A stretch of DNA of 64,000 bases, taken from assembly GCF_047948215.1 (NCBI RefSeq), contig NC_134456.1:56685959-56749958 (forward strand), given 5' to 3'. This document shows, piece by piece, positions 21,105 to 33,800 of the stretch. The DNA comes from Lycorma delicatula. Lineage: Eukaryota; Arthropoda; Insecta; Hemiptera; Fulgoridae. The notes under the pieces were generated by a model. The model saw only the letters and a list, made by a program, of their open reading frames with translations. It made no database searches and had not been told where the DNA came from. A program made the translations under genes and the position numbers. Within the stretch, counting starts at the first letter, position 1. Every line of letters starts with the position of its first letter.

Positions 21105-21610
21105 GAAGTCTGATTCGACCGATGTGTCTTCCCTTATTAAGATCCAAATATTTCATTAATTAAAATTTTACTTGGTTATAACTCTGAAGTCAAGAGTTAT
21201 TTAACTCTTATTTAACCATTAAGTGGTACTTTTTTTCATAAAGCATAAAAATACGTACCACTTATGATATATTGTTGAAAAGCTCTCCAAAATGGCTTAT
21301 TACTGCAGTTAAGAAAAAGCCCAAAATTCAAATATTTTTGGATTTTGGGCTTTTATGTACACTTTTGGCCAGTCGATTGCAATCAAAACGGGAGGTGCAA
21401 AACCAGATGTTATATCAGTCCTATAACCAAAATTTCAACATCCTACGGCTAAATGTTTTTCAGTTATGCGAGATATATACGTACGTACGTAGTACGTACA
21501 GACGGCACGCCGAAACTAGTCAAAATGGATTCAAGGATGGTCAACATGAATATTTCCGTTGAAATCTGAAAAACCAAATTATCGCGATCACAATACAACA
21601 GTCAGCAGCA
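21105..21610 (+). repeat. Non-coding interspersed repeat family A, 3' portion
   Basis: Begins AATGAAGTCTGATTCGACC and shares with the copies at 37,590 and 53,355 the sequence GATCCAAATATTTCATTAATT, 'CAGTCGATTGCAATCAAAA' + 'GGGAGGT', the ACGTACGT cluster and 'CGCGATCACAATAC'. The 96-codon frame read through it is not conserved among copies, so it is not a gene. Confidence 0.78.
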
Positions 21611-22486
21611 TTTCTGGTACTACTTTCAATGGATCTATAAAAAATATTACATTAGAATTTTTTTATTACATACGAACTAAATAAAGTATTTTTATTTTTT
21701 ATTAATAAAAATTAAAATAATAAATTATTAAACAGTGTTCAATTCGTAACACAGCAACGTCATGTAATTTAAATATTTAATTCTATTCAAATATCTAATA
21801 AACGTGCATGTGTATAATCTCGGTTAAAAACTAAAAATAATTACAAGTTACATAAATTAAAAAAAAAATATTTATAAGTAGAGTAAACAAAAGACGTGAT
21901 AAAGAAGACGTGGAAAAGACAAGTGGTACACATTTACAACATTTATAATGGTTGTTTGTTTTAGAGTGATCAATTTTGAATTGAAATAAAACACATGAAA
22001 AGGTAAGTTAGAAGACAATTTTGTTTTTATCTCAAAGATAATTTTTCCGTTAAATTTATGAAAATAATTTCCGGCATATGTCAACCACGATGAGTTAGAT
22101 TCGATAATTCCAAATTTGAACCAAATAAAAAGTAATTCAGGACCTATGCTGTTAATAACAAGAGTTATGTTTGCTTCCAAAGGGTGAATTGTTGTTGGTT
22201 TATCAGCATAAACAGAGAGCAAAACATCTCCAAAGAAAATAATCCACTGGTGTTAAGTCACATGAGCTTGGAGAACAATTCACTAGAACATTACGTCGAA
22301 TAATTTGGTCGCAAAATTGTTTAAATAACTGGAATAATTTGGTAGCAGTATCTGGTTTAGATATTTCCGATCTTCTTGAACTATCACTGACAACATCGAT
22401 GTTTTAAATTATAAATGGTGTAATAATAAATATATAAAATTTGTGGCGGCGTAAATTTTTCCATGATAGTTTTCAATGCTCATTAT
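21611..22486. other. Non-coding DNA before the satellite
   Basis: No supported gene. The 116-codon minus-strand frame at 21,872-22,222 (MLSVYADKPTTIHPLEANIT...) has normal-looking composition but no domain I recognise and no ATG-splice context, so I do not call it. Confidence 0.4.
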
Positions 22487-25183
22487 TACAATAATTCATG
22501 AATAAAGAAGTGAACAGCAAAACAGAAAGGGATGAATAACATGGTTATTCTGGGGTGATGATAAAGTGAGGTGGGGAGGAGGGCCTCCACCTCTAAAAAT
22601 TTTCAATAATTCATAAATCTGGAAGTGAAGAAGAAACAGAAATGGATGAATAACATAGTTATTCTGGGGTGGTGATAAAATGAGGTGGAGAGGAGGGCCC
22701 CCACCTCTGAAAATTTTCAATAATTAAAAAATCTGGAAGTGAAGAAGAAACAGAAATGGACGAATAACTTAGTTATTCTGGGGTGGTGATAAAGTGTGGT
22801 TGGGAGGAGGGCCCCCACCTCTGAAAATTTTCAATAATTCATAAATCTGGAAGTGAAGAAGAAACAGAAATGGATGAATAACATGTTATTCTGGGGTGGT
22901 GATAAAGTGAGGTAGGGAGGAGGGCCCCCACCTCTGAAAATTTCCAATAAATCTTAAATCTGGAAGTGAAGAAGAAACAGAAATGTACGAATAACTTAGT
23001 TATTCTGGGGTGGTGATAAAGTGTGGTGGGGAGGAGGGCCCCCACCTCTGAAAATTTTCAATAATTCATAAATCTGGAAGTGAAGAAGAAACAGAAATGG
23101 ATGAATAACATAGTTATTCTGGGGTGATGATAAAGTGAGGTGGGCAGGAGGGCCCCACCTCTGAAAATCTTCAATAATTCATAAATCTTGAAGTGAAGAA
23201 GAAACAGAAATGGATGAATAACATAGTTATTCTGGGGTGGTGATAAAATGAGGTGGAGAGGAGGGCCCCCACCTCTGAAAATTTTCAATAATTAAAAAAT
23301 CTGGAAGTGAAGAAGAAACAGAAATGTACGAATAACTTAGTTATTCTGGGGTGGTTGATAAAGTGAGGTGGGGAGGATGGCCCCCGCCTCTGAAAATTTT
23401 CAATAATTAATAAATCTGGAAGTGAAGAAGAGACAGAAATGGACGAATAACTTAGTTATTCTGGGGTGGTGATAAAGTGTGGTGGGGAGGAGGGCCCCCC
23501 AGTTTGAAAATTTTCAATAATTCAGAAATCTGGAAGTGAAGAAGAAACAGAAATGGATGAATAACATAGTTATTCTGGGGTGGTGATAATGTGAGGTGGG
23601 GAGAAGGGTCCCCACCTCTCAAAATTACCAATAATTCATAAATCAAGAAGTGAAGAGGAAACAGAAATGGATGAATAACATGGTTATTCTAGGGTGAAAA
23701 TAAAGTGAGGTGGGGAGGAGGGCTCCCACCTCTAAAAATTTTCAATAATTTATAAATCTGGAAGTGAAGAAGAAATAGAAATGGACGGATAACTTAGTTA
23801 TTCTGGGGTGGCGATAAAGTGTGGTGGGGAGGAGGGCCCCCACCCTTTGAAAATTTTCAATAATTCATAAATCTGGAAGTGAAGAAGAAACAGAAATGGA
23901 TGAATAACATAGTTATTCTGGGGTGGTGATAAAGTGAGGTGGAGAGGAGGGCCCCCACCTCTGAAAATCTTCAATAATTCATAAATCTGGAAGTGAAGAA
24001 GAAACAGAAATGGATGAATAACTTAGTTATTCTGGGGTGGTGATAAAGTGAGGTGGGGAGGAGGGCCCCCACCCTTTGAAAATCTTCAATAATTCATAAA
24101 TCTGGAAGTGAAGAAGAAACAGAAATGGATGAATAACTTAGTTATTCTGGGGTGATGATAAAGTGTGGTGGGGAGGAGGGCCCCCACCTCTGAAAATTTT
24201 CAATAATTCATAAATCTTGAAGTGAAGAAGAAACAGAAATGGATGAATAACATAGTTATTCTGGGGTGGTGATAAAATGAGGTGGAGAGGAGGGCCCCCA
24301 CCTCTGAAAATTTTCAATAATTAAAAAATCTGGAAGTGAAGAAGAAACAGAAATGTACGAATAACTTAGTTATTCTGGGGTGGTTGATAAAGTGAGGTGG
24401 GGAGGATGGCCCCCGCCTCTGAAAATTTTCAATAATTAATAAATCTGGAAGTGAAGAAGAGACAGAAATGGACGAATAACTTAGTTATTCTGGGGTGGTG
24501 ATAAAGTGTGGTGGGGAGGAGGGCCCCCCAGTTTGAAAATTTTCAATAATTCAGAAATCTGGAAGTGAAGAAGAAACAGAAATGGATGAATAACATAGTT
24601 ATTCTGGGGTGGTGATAATGTGAGGTGGGGAGAAGGGTCCCCACCTCTCAAAATTACCAATAATTCATAAATCAAGAAGTGAAGAGGAAACAGAAATGGA
24701 TGAATAACATGGTTATTCTAGGGTGAAAATAAAGTGAGGTGGGGAGGAGGGCTCCCACCTCTAAAAATTTTCAATAATTCATAATTCTGGAAGTGAAGAA
24801 GAAACAGAAATGGATGAATAACGTAGTTATTCTGGGGTGGTGATAAAGTGAGGTGGGGAGGAGGGCCCCCACCTCTGAAAATGTTCAATAATTCAGAAAT
24901 CTGGAAGTGAAGAAGAAACAGAAATGAATGAATAACTTAGTTATTTGGGGTGTTGATAAAGTGAGGTGGGGAGGACGGCTCCCACTTCTAAAAAATTTTA
25001 CTTATTCATAAATCTGGAAGTGAACAGGAAACAGAAATGGATGAATAACATGGTTATTCTGGGGTGAGGATAAATTGAGGTTGGTGAGGAGGACCCCCAC
25101 TTCTAAAAATTTACATTAAATCATAAATCAAGAAGTGAAGACTAATCAGAAATGGATGAATAACATGGTTATTCTGAGGTGGG
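22487..25183. repeat. 114-bp tandem satellite, about 24 copies
   Basis: Head-to-tail units of 113-115 bp. Each contains AATAACNTAGTTATTCTGGGG (an inverted AATAAC/GTTATT core) and GGTGGGGAGGAGGGCCCCCA, whose GGTGGGG and CCCCACC arms pair. Units differ by a few substitutions and 1-2-base indels; the outer units (22,487-22,600 and 25,000-25,183) are most diverged, the usual pattern for satellites homogenised from the centre. Because 114 is divisible by three, the minus strand shows short repeated open frames (KIFRGGGPP...). These break at every indel and are not genes. Confidence 0.96.
23178..24776. repeat. 1,029-bp higher-order duplication inside the satellite
   Basis: The ~570-bp stretch 23,178-23,747, including private variants (GGGTTGATAAAG-type insertion, GGGCCCCCCAGTTTG, 'CATAAATCAAGAAGTGAAGAGG'), recurs unchanged by eye at 24,207-24,776. 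The offset of 1,029 equals nine units plus three bases. Confidence 0.9.
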
Positions 25184-25185
25184 AA

Positions 25186-26612
25186 AAGGAAAGAATTATT
25201 AAACGGAAAGAAACTAGTTAACACTAATAATGTAAGAAGAAAAAGCTTTTTAATTAATAAATAAAAAAATAAACAGAAATAAAACCATAATGGTAATGGA
25301 GGGCCTCTATGGTGAAAATTTAAGATCTTAATGAATTATTTTTAAACGAAAGTAACTAATGAAATTGAAGACATTTATTCCAAGCTGCGAGATTATTTGT
25401 ATTGAAAATATTTTACTTTTTAATAAAATTTTTAATAAGTTCTTAATTTTTGTACTAAATTGTTAAGTAAATTATTTTGCAATTCAGTTAATTTACTTTT
25501 ATAAACCCAATATATTTAATAAAGAGAAAAATATTTATACAAGTTTGATTATTCTTAATTTAAAAAAAAAATCACATTTTAACTGTTGAACCAAACGTTT
25601 AAACATCAGGGTTTAATTTCTTATGATTTTTATTTTGTTGGTACGTCATTCATTTTCGAAAGGCTGATAGTTTTCAAACTAATTTTACTAAAATTTCATT
25701 CATTTTTCTTCTTCTTTTAAGTGAATAATACACTGTAGTTATAAACAAAATATTTACACAGAAACAAGACTAGTCGAAAAAGGTTGAATCAGTTAATTAG
25801 CAACACTAGAAATTTTTCTCTACTGTTCTAAGAAAACAATTTTTACTGTTCAAAAGGAAGTTTTTAAAACCTAGAAAAACAAGAAATCAGACTTGTAAAT
25901 TGTAAATACCAGAACTAAAGTAATAAAAAACCAAACTATAAATTAATGTAAAATTTATTGCCTGTATTTCTTTATCAATATTGAAAAATTACTTTGATTC
26001 ATTTAAATAATATATTTATTCCAAAAAAAGATTGACATCTAATATTTTTTTAGGATTTTTTGTAAGTGTAACAGGGATGAAAGGTAGATATGAAATGGAT
26101 TTAATGTTGGTCATTCATCTTGTTCTTAGTCGGTTCTATATTGTTGTAGAGACTATAATTATTTAGATATAATAAATTATTATAAATTAATAAATAATAA
26201 TTGATCTTAATTTAAAATAATATTTTATATTATAACAATAATCATTATATTTTACATACGAGGTCTTTAAATAAAGTAATGAGACTGATAAAAAAAATTT
26301 TTTTAAACAATCCAATTATACATAAATTCTATCTCCTTCGAAATAGTTCCCATTGGTAGCCACGCAACGCTTCAAATGGTTTTCCCTCTCTTCATATTAG
26401 TTTTGGAATTCAGAAACCGGAATGTCCTTCACGTGGTCGGATACATTTTTTAAAAATTTTCTAATTTTCCAAAATTGTGTCCTTCAAGTCAGGTTGAGGA
26501 ATTACAGGAATGTTTTTCTGTGCCAAAAACTAATTACTTGAGACTGCAGTGTGTCAAGGTGTGCATTTTCCTGATGCAGCATCCAGTTATCTTTGATGGC
26601 TGCTCTCACGCT
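25186..26612 (+). repeat. Left arm of a large inverted duplication
   Basis: Matches the reverse complement of 62,449-63,943. Landmarks in order: GGAAAGAAACTAGTTAACAC, ACCATAATGG, 'GAACCAAACGTTTAAACATC', 'GACTAGTCGAAAAAGGTTGA', 'TGCCTGTATTTCTTTATCAA', then the mariner inverted end (26,259) and its C-terminal coding part. The copies differ by point changes and by a ~80-bp block present only at ~63,343-63,425. The arm starts immediately beside the satellite. Confidence 0.9.
26259..26612 (-). pseudogene. Mariner transposase, C-terminal part with terminal inverted repeat
   Basis: Minus-strand remnant with one end intact: TA at 26,257-26,258, then CGAGGTCTTTAAATAAAGTA, the same terminal repeat found at 62,772-62,804. 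Inward (minus sense) it encodes the tail of a SETMAR-type mariner transposase, including NWMLHQENAHLDT-like sequence where active enzymes have H.DNA..H, and a degenerate segment after it with a ~9-base deletion relative to the copy at 62.2 kb. It stops at ~26,612, where an unrelated transposase begins on the other strand. It is non-functional. Confidence 0.85.
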
Positions 26613-26624
26613 GAAACAAGATAA

Positions 26625-27135
26625 CCCTGAAACTGTTTGTCAGAGGCATTGCTCGGAAAAATAGTAGTGCAACAGGCGTTAACGAAAGAACAATTTTTAA
26701 TATAATAAAGAAACACAAAATTTATGGTAAACATTTTAGCCCTAAAAAAATTCGAAAATGTGTGAAAAGGATTGAAAAATTGGATAATTTTACTAAAACC
26801 GCTATCAGAGAAAAATTCATTCCTTTTATTTTAGTAACAAGCTTCCTAACTTGAACAAGATATTAAATGCCACGAATACAGATTCTGGACTGCCGAATTT
26901 TTCTAGAAGTACATTAAATCATCGTACTTGAAATTCACGGAATTTGTTTCATGTCTAAATAAAATAATTGTTTGTTGATTAACGTGTAGATGTTATTTCG
27001 TAGCGTACGGAATACTTAAGAGTACATAAACAATTCTGTGAAGAGAATAAGACAATTTATTATTTAGATGGAATTCATGAAAAGAACAGATCAATGGAAG
27101 GTTTTACTTAAACAGAATTACTTTAATATAATCGG
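26625..27135 (+). pseudogene. Tc1-like DDE transposase fragment
   Basis: 26,640-26,860 reads RGIARKNSSATGVNERTIF, IIKKHKIYGKHFSPKKIRK and NFTKTAIREKF, matching the N-terminal helix-turn-helix and linker of an arthropod-wide Tc1-like family ('a.atGvs..tv..i.ke', 'DdF.k.aiR.ki..F'). Further on, in shifted frames, are 'DSGLPNFSRSTLN', 'NNCLLI' and IRQFII/TIYYLDG, the last corresponding to the strand with the first catalytic Asp (YLDET). The second half of the catalytic domain is absent. Several frameshifts and stops make it a dead fragment. Its 5' end abuts the mariner fragment. Confidence 0.78.
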
Positions 27136-29864
27136 TTTTCGTTCCCAGAGATAGTTTCATATTGTACTTAAAAGACATACATAACTAGGACTAGGTTAAG
27201 GTGTGGCATCCAGTTATCAATCGTTTGAATAATAGACATACTGATTTAAAATATAATTTTTAAAAAACATACAAAATAAAATATTTTTTATTTATTTTAT
27301 TATCAAATCAGTGGTAAAACCAAAAACGAAGGTTTATGATTTTTGGAACTTCATGTATATTTCATTATAAATTTTGAACTGCTTGATCTTAAATTTAATA
27401 GTTCAACTGTGATTCGATTTTTTTGGTCGCAGACATGTAGAACATATTTTTTCTGTTATAGCCAAAGTGACACAGGAACAATTTAATTAATTCAAAAAAT
27501 CTAAATAAATTATGAATTTTCTCGAAAATGTCGAGTCCTATATCAAATTCAAGAAAGTAGTGAAAAATTCAAGCAATATATTTTTTTATGGATTAAAAAC
27601 AGCGGTGATAAGTATAATAGTCAATACTAGGTTGAACACAAATATGGCAGATCCTTTCGAAATATGATCTTTTAATTACTTAATTAAATTTCATTTAATA
27701 TTTTTATAATGGTAATATTAATAAAATGAAAACGATATCTTAAAACAAAGACACTTAACTAATGTAATTACGGTAAAGTTATTTTAAAAGAAATAATATT
27801 AGTTATATATAGTATATAATAATAATACTTTAATTGTGAGGTAATAAGAAGCTTATCTTACCAGTCACCAACTACTGGTCATAACGACCGTTGTCAGTTG
27901 TCATATTTCTTCCTTGAAACACTGCATTTTCAGTATAACGTTAAACCAATTACTTGTAATTTTAGGCTTATTGTAAATAGAACCTTCAGCCCTATCAAGT
28001 ATGAGTCTGAAATTCATTTCTATAAAGCACTAACGATAGTGATCGATGAATGGAATTTAAAATTAATACCTGCAACAAAAAATCAAAACAAAAAATTCAT
28101 TGCTTCATGACAATTATAATTACGTTCTACGGTCTTTTTAATTACTCCTCCTAACTATAGATATGAAGAACCAACCATCTGTAACAACCGTCAGTACAAT
28201 TGTATGCCAACAGACTGCCAGCCACTTAAACAGTTTATTTTTATGTAATAAGGTCCATGCTAAACTTACTTGACAACTGAACATCGTCTCTAAAAGCATG
28301 AGTCCTGCTATGGGCATATTTAAACTCAGTTTTATTCGTAAATTCTCTACCTGACAGAAAATTATAATAGAATACGGACTTAAACTCATAACACTCCTCG
28401 TGTAACAAACATGACATCCTACCCTAAACAATGAAAAAACTTTTCATAGTCTGCAAACACATGAATATTAGTATAATTTAACTAATGCACTGTACACATC
28501 TTTCTTTTACTTTTATTCGAAACATTTTTGTTTTTTCAGAAGGTCATTCAACAACTTAGGCCATGTTGGGATTTTCATATCCTCTCAGATATTTTCAGCA
28601 AAAGAAAGTTACTAAAGAAACCATGTGAAGTGTAATCGGGATGAATTAAGGAAATCATATACGATTATCTATTTAAAAATGACTTGATTACGTGCAAAAA
28701 ATAGGTAGAGGTGTTTTCATAAAGAATTTCCTAATTTTCATAGATCTTTTTTTCATTCCCCACGAGTAACGTATTTGAAACGACATAAAACCTTTACCGA
28801 CTGTTCCACATCCTGGAGCGTACGGGCGTCTCTAAATCTAAGACAGTAAAAATTCTTTCAACATCATTTTAGCTTTGCTTTTCAACTGTCTCTTTTTTAA
28901 CTCAGTAGATTTTTAATATCTTTATTCCGATCAATGACCAACGGTTATGTATCGGGCTCAAAAACTCTGTTTCATCACCTGCTACTGTAGACTTAAAGAA
29001 AATTAGGAATTATGTTCGTACAATTCAGCATGTTCCGCTCTACTTCATCGTAATTTTTAGCACGTTTTCTCACCACAGTAAAAGCGTTTAACAATTATGT
29101 ACTTATTTAAATGTTTAAAAAGTACAAAAAAAACATTCGTTTTGGTCGGTAGAAAAAACGAATCACTTTCCAAAATTCATAACAATTGCTTAGAATAATG
29201 TACTGAGCAGATTGGGATAAAAGTACAATCTAATTTACTAGGTTATAATATACCCCCTATAATGATGATAATTTAAAGAAGCAAATTATTAAATGATAGA
29301 AAAAACTTTCATAGAATTCTAAACCTTACCAAGGCTTACAAAATTCAAAGTTCCATAAGCTTGAAGGTTCACTTTCTAAATTCACATGTGGAAGATTTTC
29401 ACGAAAATCTGGGTGACGTTAGCCAAGAGATGGGTGAGAGATCTCATCAGCACATGAAGTAAACGTATAAAAGGACGTATCAAGGAAAGTGTGGACTACT
29501 ATGATGATGGCAGACTATTGCTGGATGTTGAAACGAGATGAACCCTATAGAGAACATAGAGGGAAAAGCGTAAAACAGAGTATAATTCGTTCAAAGAAAT
29601 TTCGACACATGAAAAAAAATTGTAATATTTTACATAATTCGTCATTAAGGATGGGCGAAAAGGAGCAGTGGTTTCCAAAAGCATGACATACGTCATAAAA
29701 ATTAATTAAATAAAAATAAATTAAAAAATGCAGTATAATAGAATTAGGCTTATTTTGTGGCAATTTTCATTAGAAATTAAGAAGTCAATGACACCCCCCT
29801 GCCATTCTCTTTAGGCCATTAAACTATTTAGCTACAAGGATGCAAAATATAATCCAACAAAGTA
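27136..29864. other. AT-rich non-coding DNA
   Basis: No supported gene or repeat. Open frames at 27,898-28,110, 28,138-28,431 and around 29,490-29,760 lack recognisable motifs. 28,760-29,050 is slightly less AT-rich and could hide a very old transposase, but I could not align any motif. Confidence 0.4.
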
Positions 29865-30025
29865 ATTTTTTTTTCTTTCTTGTTTAACCTCCGGGACCAC
29901 CATTAGGTATTACTTCAGAGGATGAGATGAATGATTTGTAACGTGTGTGAAAATGCCATGCCTGACCGAGATTCGAACCTGGGATGACAGGCTACGACGT
30001 TACCACTCGTGCCACGGAAGCCGGC
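29865..30025 (-). repeat. tRNA-derived SINE, near full-length
   Basis: On the minus strand the head at 30,025-29,960 carries an A box (TGGCACGAGTGG) and a B box (GGTTCGAATCT) at tRNA spacing. It is followed by 'GGCATGGCATTTTCACACAC', a short body, 'CCCGGAGGTTAAACAAG' and an A-rich tail (T-run at 29,865-29,880). The intact promoter boxes make this the best-preserved SINE in the window. Confidence 0.85.
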
Positions 30026-30454
30026 GAACATATTATTTTAATTTATTACAAAATATTCGTTGTTATATCTACTTTATTGTATCACATTTTCACAATTTTT
30101 TAACTTTTAAAAAATTTTGAAATTTGCGATTTGCAAAAAATTCTGATGTGATGGAAAAATTGAAGGTTATTTTCCGATTCAGCGCTAAAAAATACATAAG
30201 AATCGATTACCAAAAAATAAACAACACAACCATCGCAGGCTTGTGTAATTAGATCACTAATCTTAAGACCAATTCCAGGAATAAAAAAACCCAATAAAAA
30301 TCTTTTTCAACCTTTATTTAAATCTTACATAGTCATCAATTTCAAATTCATCTTTAATAATTATCTCCTTATCAATACCAAACAACAATTTATATTGTTC
30401 TTTTCAATATACTCAATGAACTTAATAATAAAACACTAAAAAAGTTGTTTCAGT

Positions 30455-30808
30455 TTACCCTCTACATCCTACATCCCTAACAATTTGTTTTACATATTCC
30501 AAACGTGGCCTGCCTACACAATTTTTCCCTTCTACCTGTGCTTCCAATATTAAAGCGACTATTCCAGGATGCCTTAGTATGTGGCCTATAAGTCTGTCTC
30601 TTCTTTTAACTATATTTTTCCAAATGCTTCTTTCTTCATCTATTTGCCGCAGTACCTCTTCATTTGTCACTTTATCCACCCATCTGATTTTTAACATTCT
30701 CCTATAGCACCACATTTCAAAAGCTTCTAATCTTTTCTTCTCACATACTCCGATTGTCCAAGTTTCACTTCCATATAAAGCGACACTCCAAACATACACT
30801 TTCAAAAA
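30455..30808 (-). pseudogene. RTE/BovB-like LINE, internal C-terminal fragment
   Basis: A 116-codon minus-strand frame (KVYVWSVALYGSETWTIGV, then FEMWCYRRMLKIRWVDKV and LIGHILRHPGIVALI) that closely matches the C-terminal ORF2 of the copy at 47.6-50.3 kb. The final ~80 bp of the element and the A-tail are missing, so both ends are truncated. The conserved frame without stops suggests a recent insertion. The terminal residues differ from the longer copy only by scattered substitutions. Confidence 0.9.
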
Positions 30809-33800
30809 AGTAAAACTAAAAGTAAAACTAAAAAAGTAACAATATGAAAAATAATAAAAAACAAGAATTTTTAAAAATATAATTAAAATATAATATTTAT
30901 TTCAGATAAGAAATAATGTTTTTGTAAATTATACAAAATTTTTGTAAATAACTACAGAATTTTATAATATCATTTTTAATGTTAATAAAAAAATACCTAT
31001 TAAATGATTCGGTTGATTCGGTTAATAGTTAGTTCTCATGACATTTTTTACCCCTCTGACAACATTAAATTTGAAAGAGATTAACCATAATAAAGCAAAA
31101 TAAACAAGAATTTACTTTTTGATATTTCAAAGCAGTGTATATTAATTAATATTGATTATCGAGAAATTCTTATGTCAGTCCAATAAATTCGTAAATATTA
31201 GCAACAATACTGAAAAATATTTGATAATGGAAAGAATGTATTGGCGTAAATAATAAACTTCTTGCACTTGTTTATTAGACTGAAGTGTTCACAAGTTTCA
31301 ACGAAAACATTTAAATACTATTATTACAAAATAGTAATAAATAAGATAGAACATAGAAAACACTATTCCATTAGTCATCCAGTAATTTTTCCATTGTATA
31401 CTGAGCAACACGAAAAAATTTTCTTTTTAAATTTTTCAGAAATTGCTTTTCATAGTGAATTTCATGTATTTCCCTCGATAGAAGAAATTTTTTTGTTAAA
31501 AACATATAACGGAATAAAAAGAAGTTATTTTTTTTGAGAATCTATATGACTACATGAAATCGAGAGACCTAGACAGTTCTTTTCCGTAAATTTAGTTGAG
31601 GAAAAAGATCATTCATAAACCACCATTTATTATTAAAAAACCTTTTACAACGTTCCATATTAAAAGTGTACGGATTGTTAGAGATTGTAGCTGGATAAAA
31701 CAACTTGCGCTGTGGGCCCGATAAGCCAAACTAAACATACTTTATACGGCCTATTTTTAGTTTCAGTATTCACTGGAATTCTATTGAATTATCCCAAAGG
31801 ATTATACCGTACTTGCAAATGAATTGATCACAGGCAGAGTTCACCATCTTTAAAATATTTCTTTCACACCTCAATTGTTTTTTCCGGAATAGACAGCGAA
31901 TAGAAGATATTCTCCAAAGGTGACTAAAAATTATTCCCTAAAACTTTAATGAAGTTACTCAATTCAGATCAAATGTATTGCAGAGTGTTAAGTAATCCAA
32001 TTTTACCATTAGTTTTTAAAACAAATTATTTAATAAATTTTGTTAATATTTAATACATTTTTGAGGAGAAAGTGAATTGTTTTTTTCATGCACCAATAGA
32101 CAAAAAAATTAATGATAATTTTTAATTTTGCCAGAAACTATCAAGCAAGTCCCAATTGCGTTCTAGGATATCTCACCGTTATTTATATATTCTGTATTTG
32201 AAATTTCATTCAGATGTAAAAGAAAAAATAGAGGACCCAATTATGAAAGCCGGCATAAAACATTTTTATTTCCTTCCTACAAACAAATAAATATCAGATT
32301 TTATTAATTACTCTACTTCTGATTAATTCTAAACCAATTATTCTGAGCAATTTCGCACGTTAGGATTGATAAGTACATAATTATATTTTTTATATTGATA
32401 TTTATTTATATTTTTTAGAATCCACTTATTTTATATAAATATTTCAGACATTTATCAACCATAAAGCTGTAGCTATTAAAATACTTTTCTTCTTTTTTTT
32501 AATCATATAAGCACAGATATCAATATCAATTTGAATGTTTAAATTTTAAATGTATTAGAAATTTAAGGAGGATGTACATCAATTGATAACTTAGATACGC
32601 AGCAATTTTCGAATAACATAAATTATTACCTGCTTGAAGAATAGGAGATATTTTTTGAAGTCATCTTGTTTTAATTACCTACGATTAGTAGATTGTATTA
32701 CCATAGGTAACACACCTATGAGGGAACCATCACAGCACAAGAGCTAGTACACTACAGTTATTAAATCAGAATGATTTTCAGTTTCTGGTTTAATATTCAG
32801 ATATCATTAACAGAAATCTAAAATTAATGTTCTTTAATTTCGAATAACAGATGTACCTACTGCCCTAACATGTAAAATTTTGGACAAATTAATTTACAAT
32901 TATATTTCTCAAATGCATGTTTGATCCAGCCGTAATAATTAATTTAGAATAGCAAAAATTAACAAATTACAGTTCGGAAAAACAAATTTTGTCAATGATT
33001 TCTCTGGTTAAATACATACACGTATCATGGGTTCGCGTATGTGCGTTCGCGCCCGCGCGTGTGTGTGTATAGGGAAACAAAAAAAAAATTATCAGATTTT
33101 GATTTTTGCTTCTGTAAAGCATGCAATATCACATCATGACAAAATAATATTTTAATGCGAATAAACGCATTTTAATCTTAATTATAAAATAAAACAAAAA
33201 AATGTTTATGTCTTGAACTGTGTAATATTAATATATCTTGCTCTTATTTAGGTAAATTATTTTTTTAGGTAAATTATTTTTTCTTTTTCACTAATTTTTC
33301 GGGATCATTACTTTAATTTATTACGGTTGGATCAAATATGCATTTTAGAAATTAATCTTTTCTAAGTTTTGATTCCCTAGATATAGATACTCACACATAC
33401 ACAAACACTAAAAAAAAAGCATTTAATATTATTGCATTACTCTGAAGGGTTTTTAAATGAAATGAACAAAACTAAAGCTAATGCCAATAGGTTATTGGAT
33501 TCTCCCACAATAACGGAGGACTACAAATATATACCCATGTATGGTGAAGTTAATCGATACAGCGCAGAAAAATAATTTATTTTTCTGTGCGCTGTTCCTT
33601 ACCAAATAAAACAAATAGAGTGAACTCCGAGAGCAAACGGTATACTCCATTACAGTATGTCCCGTATTTTGTACTACAATACATTTTCGCATTAATTCCA
33701 GTCTGTCTAGACTAAATTGGCGCCAGTCTCTCTCGTTTCTATAGCAACAGACGACGCAGCTGGAGCTGCAGCGCCTTCTTGATCTTATTATACAATTTTT

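Noticed and set aside
21872..22222. 116-codon minus-strand frame
   Set aside because: No recognisable domain, no homologue pattern, and it sits in repeat-rich AT DNA; chance is the simplest explanation.
22487..25183. CRISPR-like array
   Set aside because: Units are contiguous 114-bp tandem repeats with no unique spacers, in a eukaryotic sequence.
28760..29050. Possible very old mariner on the minus strand
   Set aside because: Only a GDE-like tripeptide and a Lys-rich stretch were seen; no second motif aligned.
33032..33070. CpG-rich promoter
   Set aside because: It is a simple alternating purine-pyrimidine repeat only ~40 bp long, with no gene after it.
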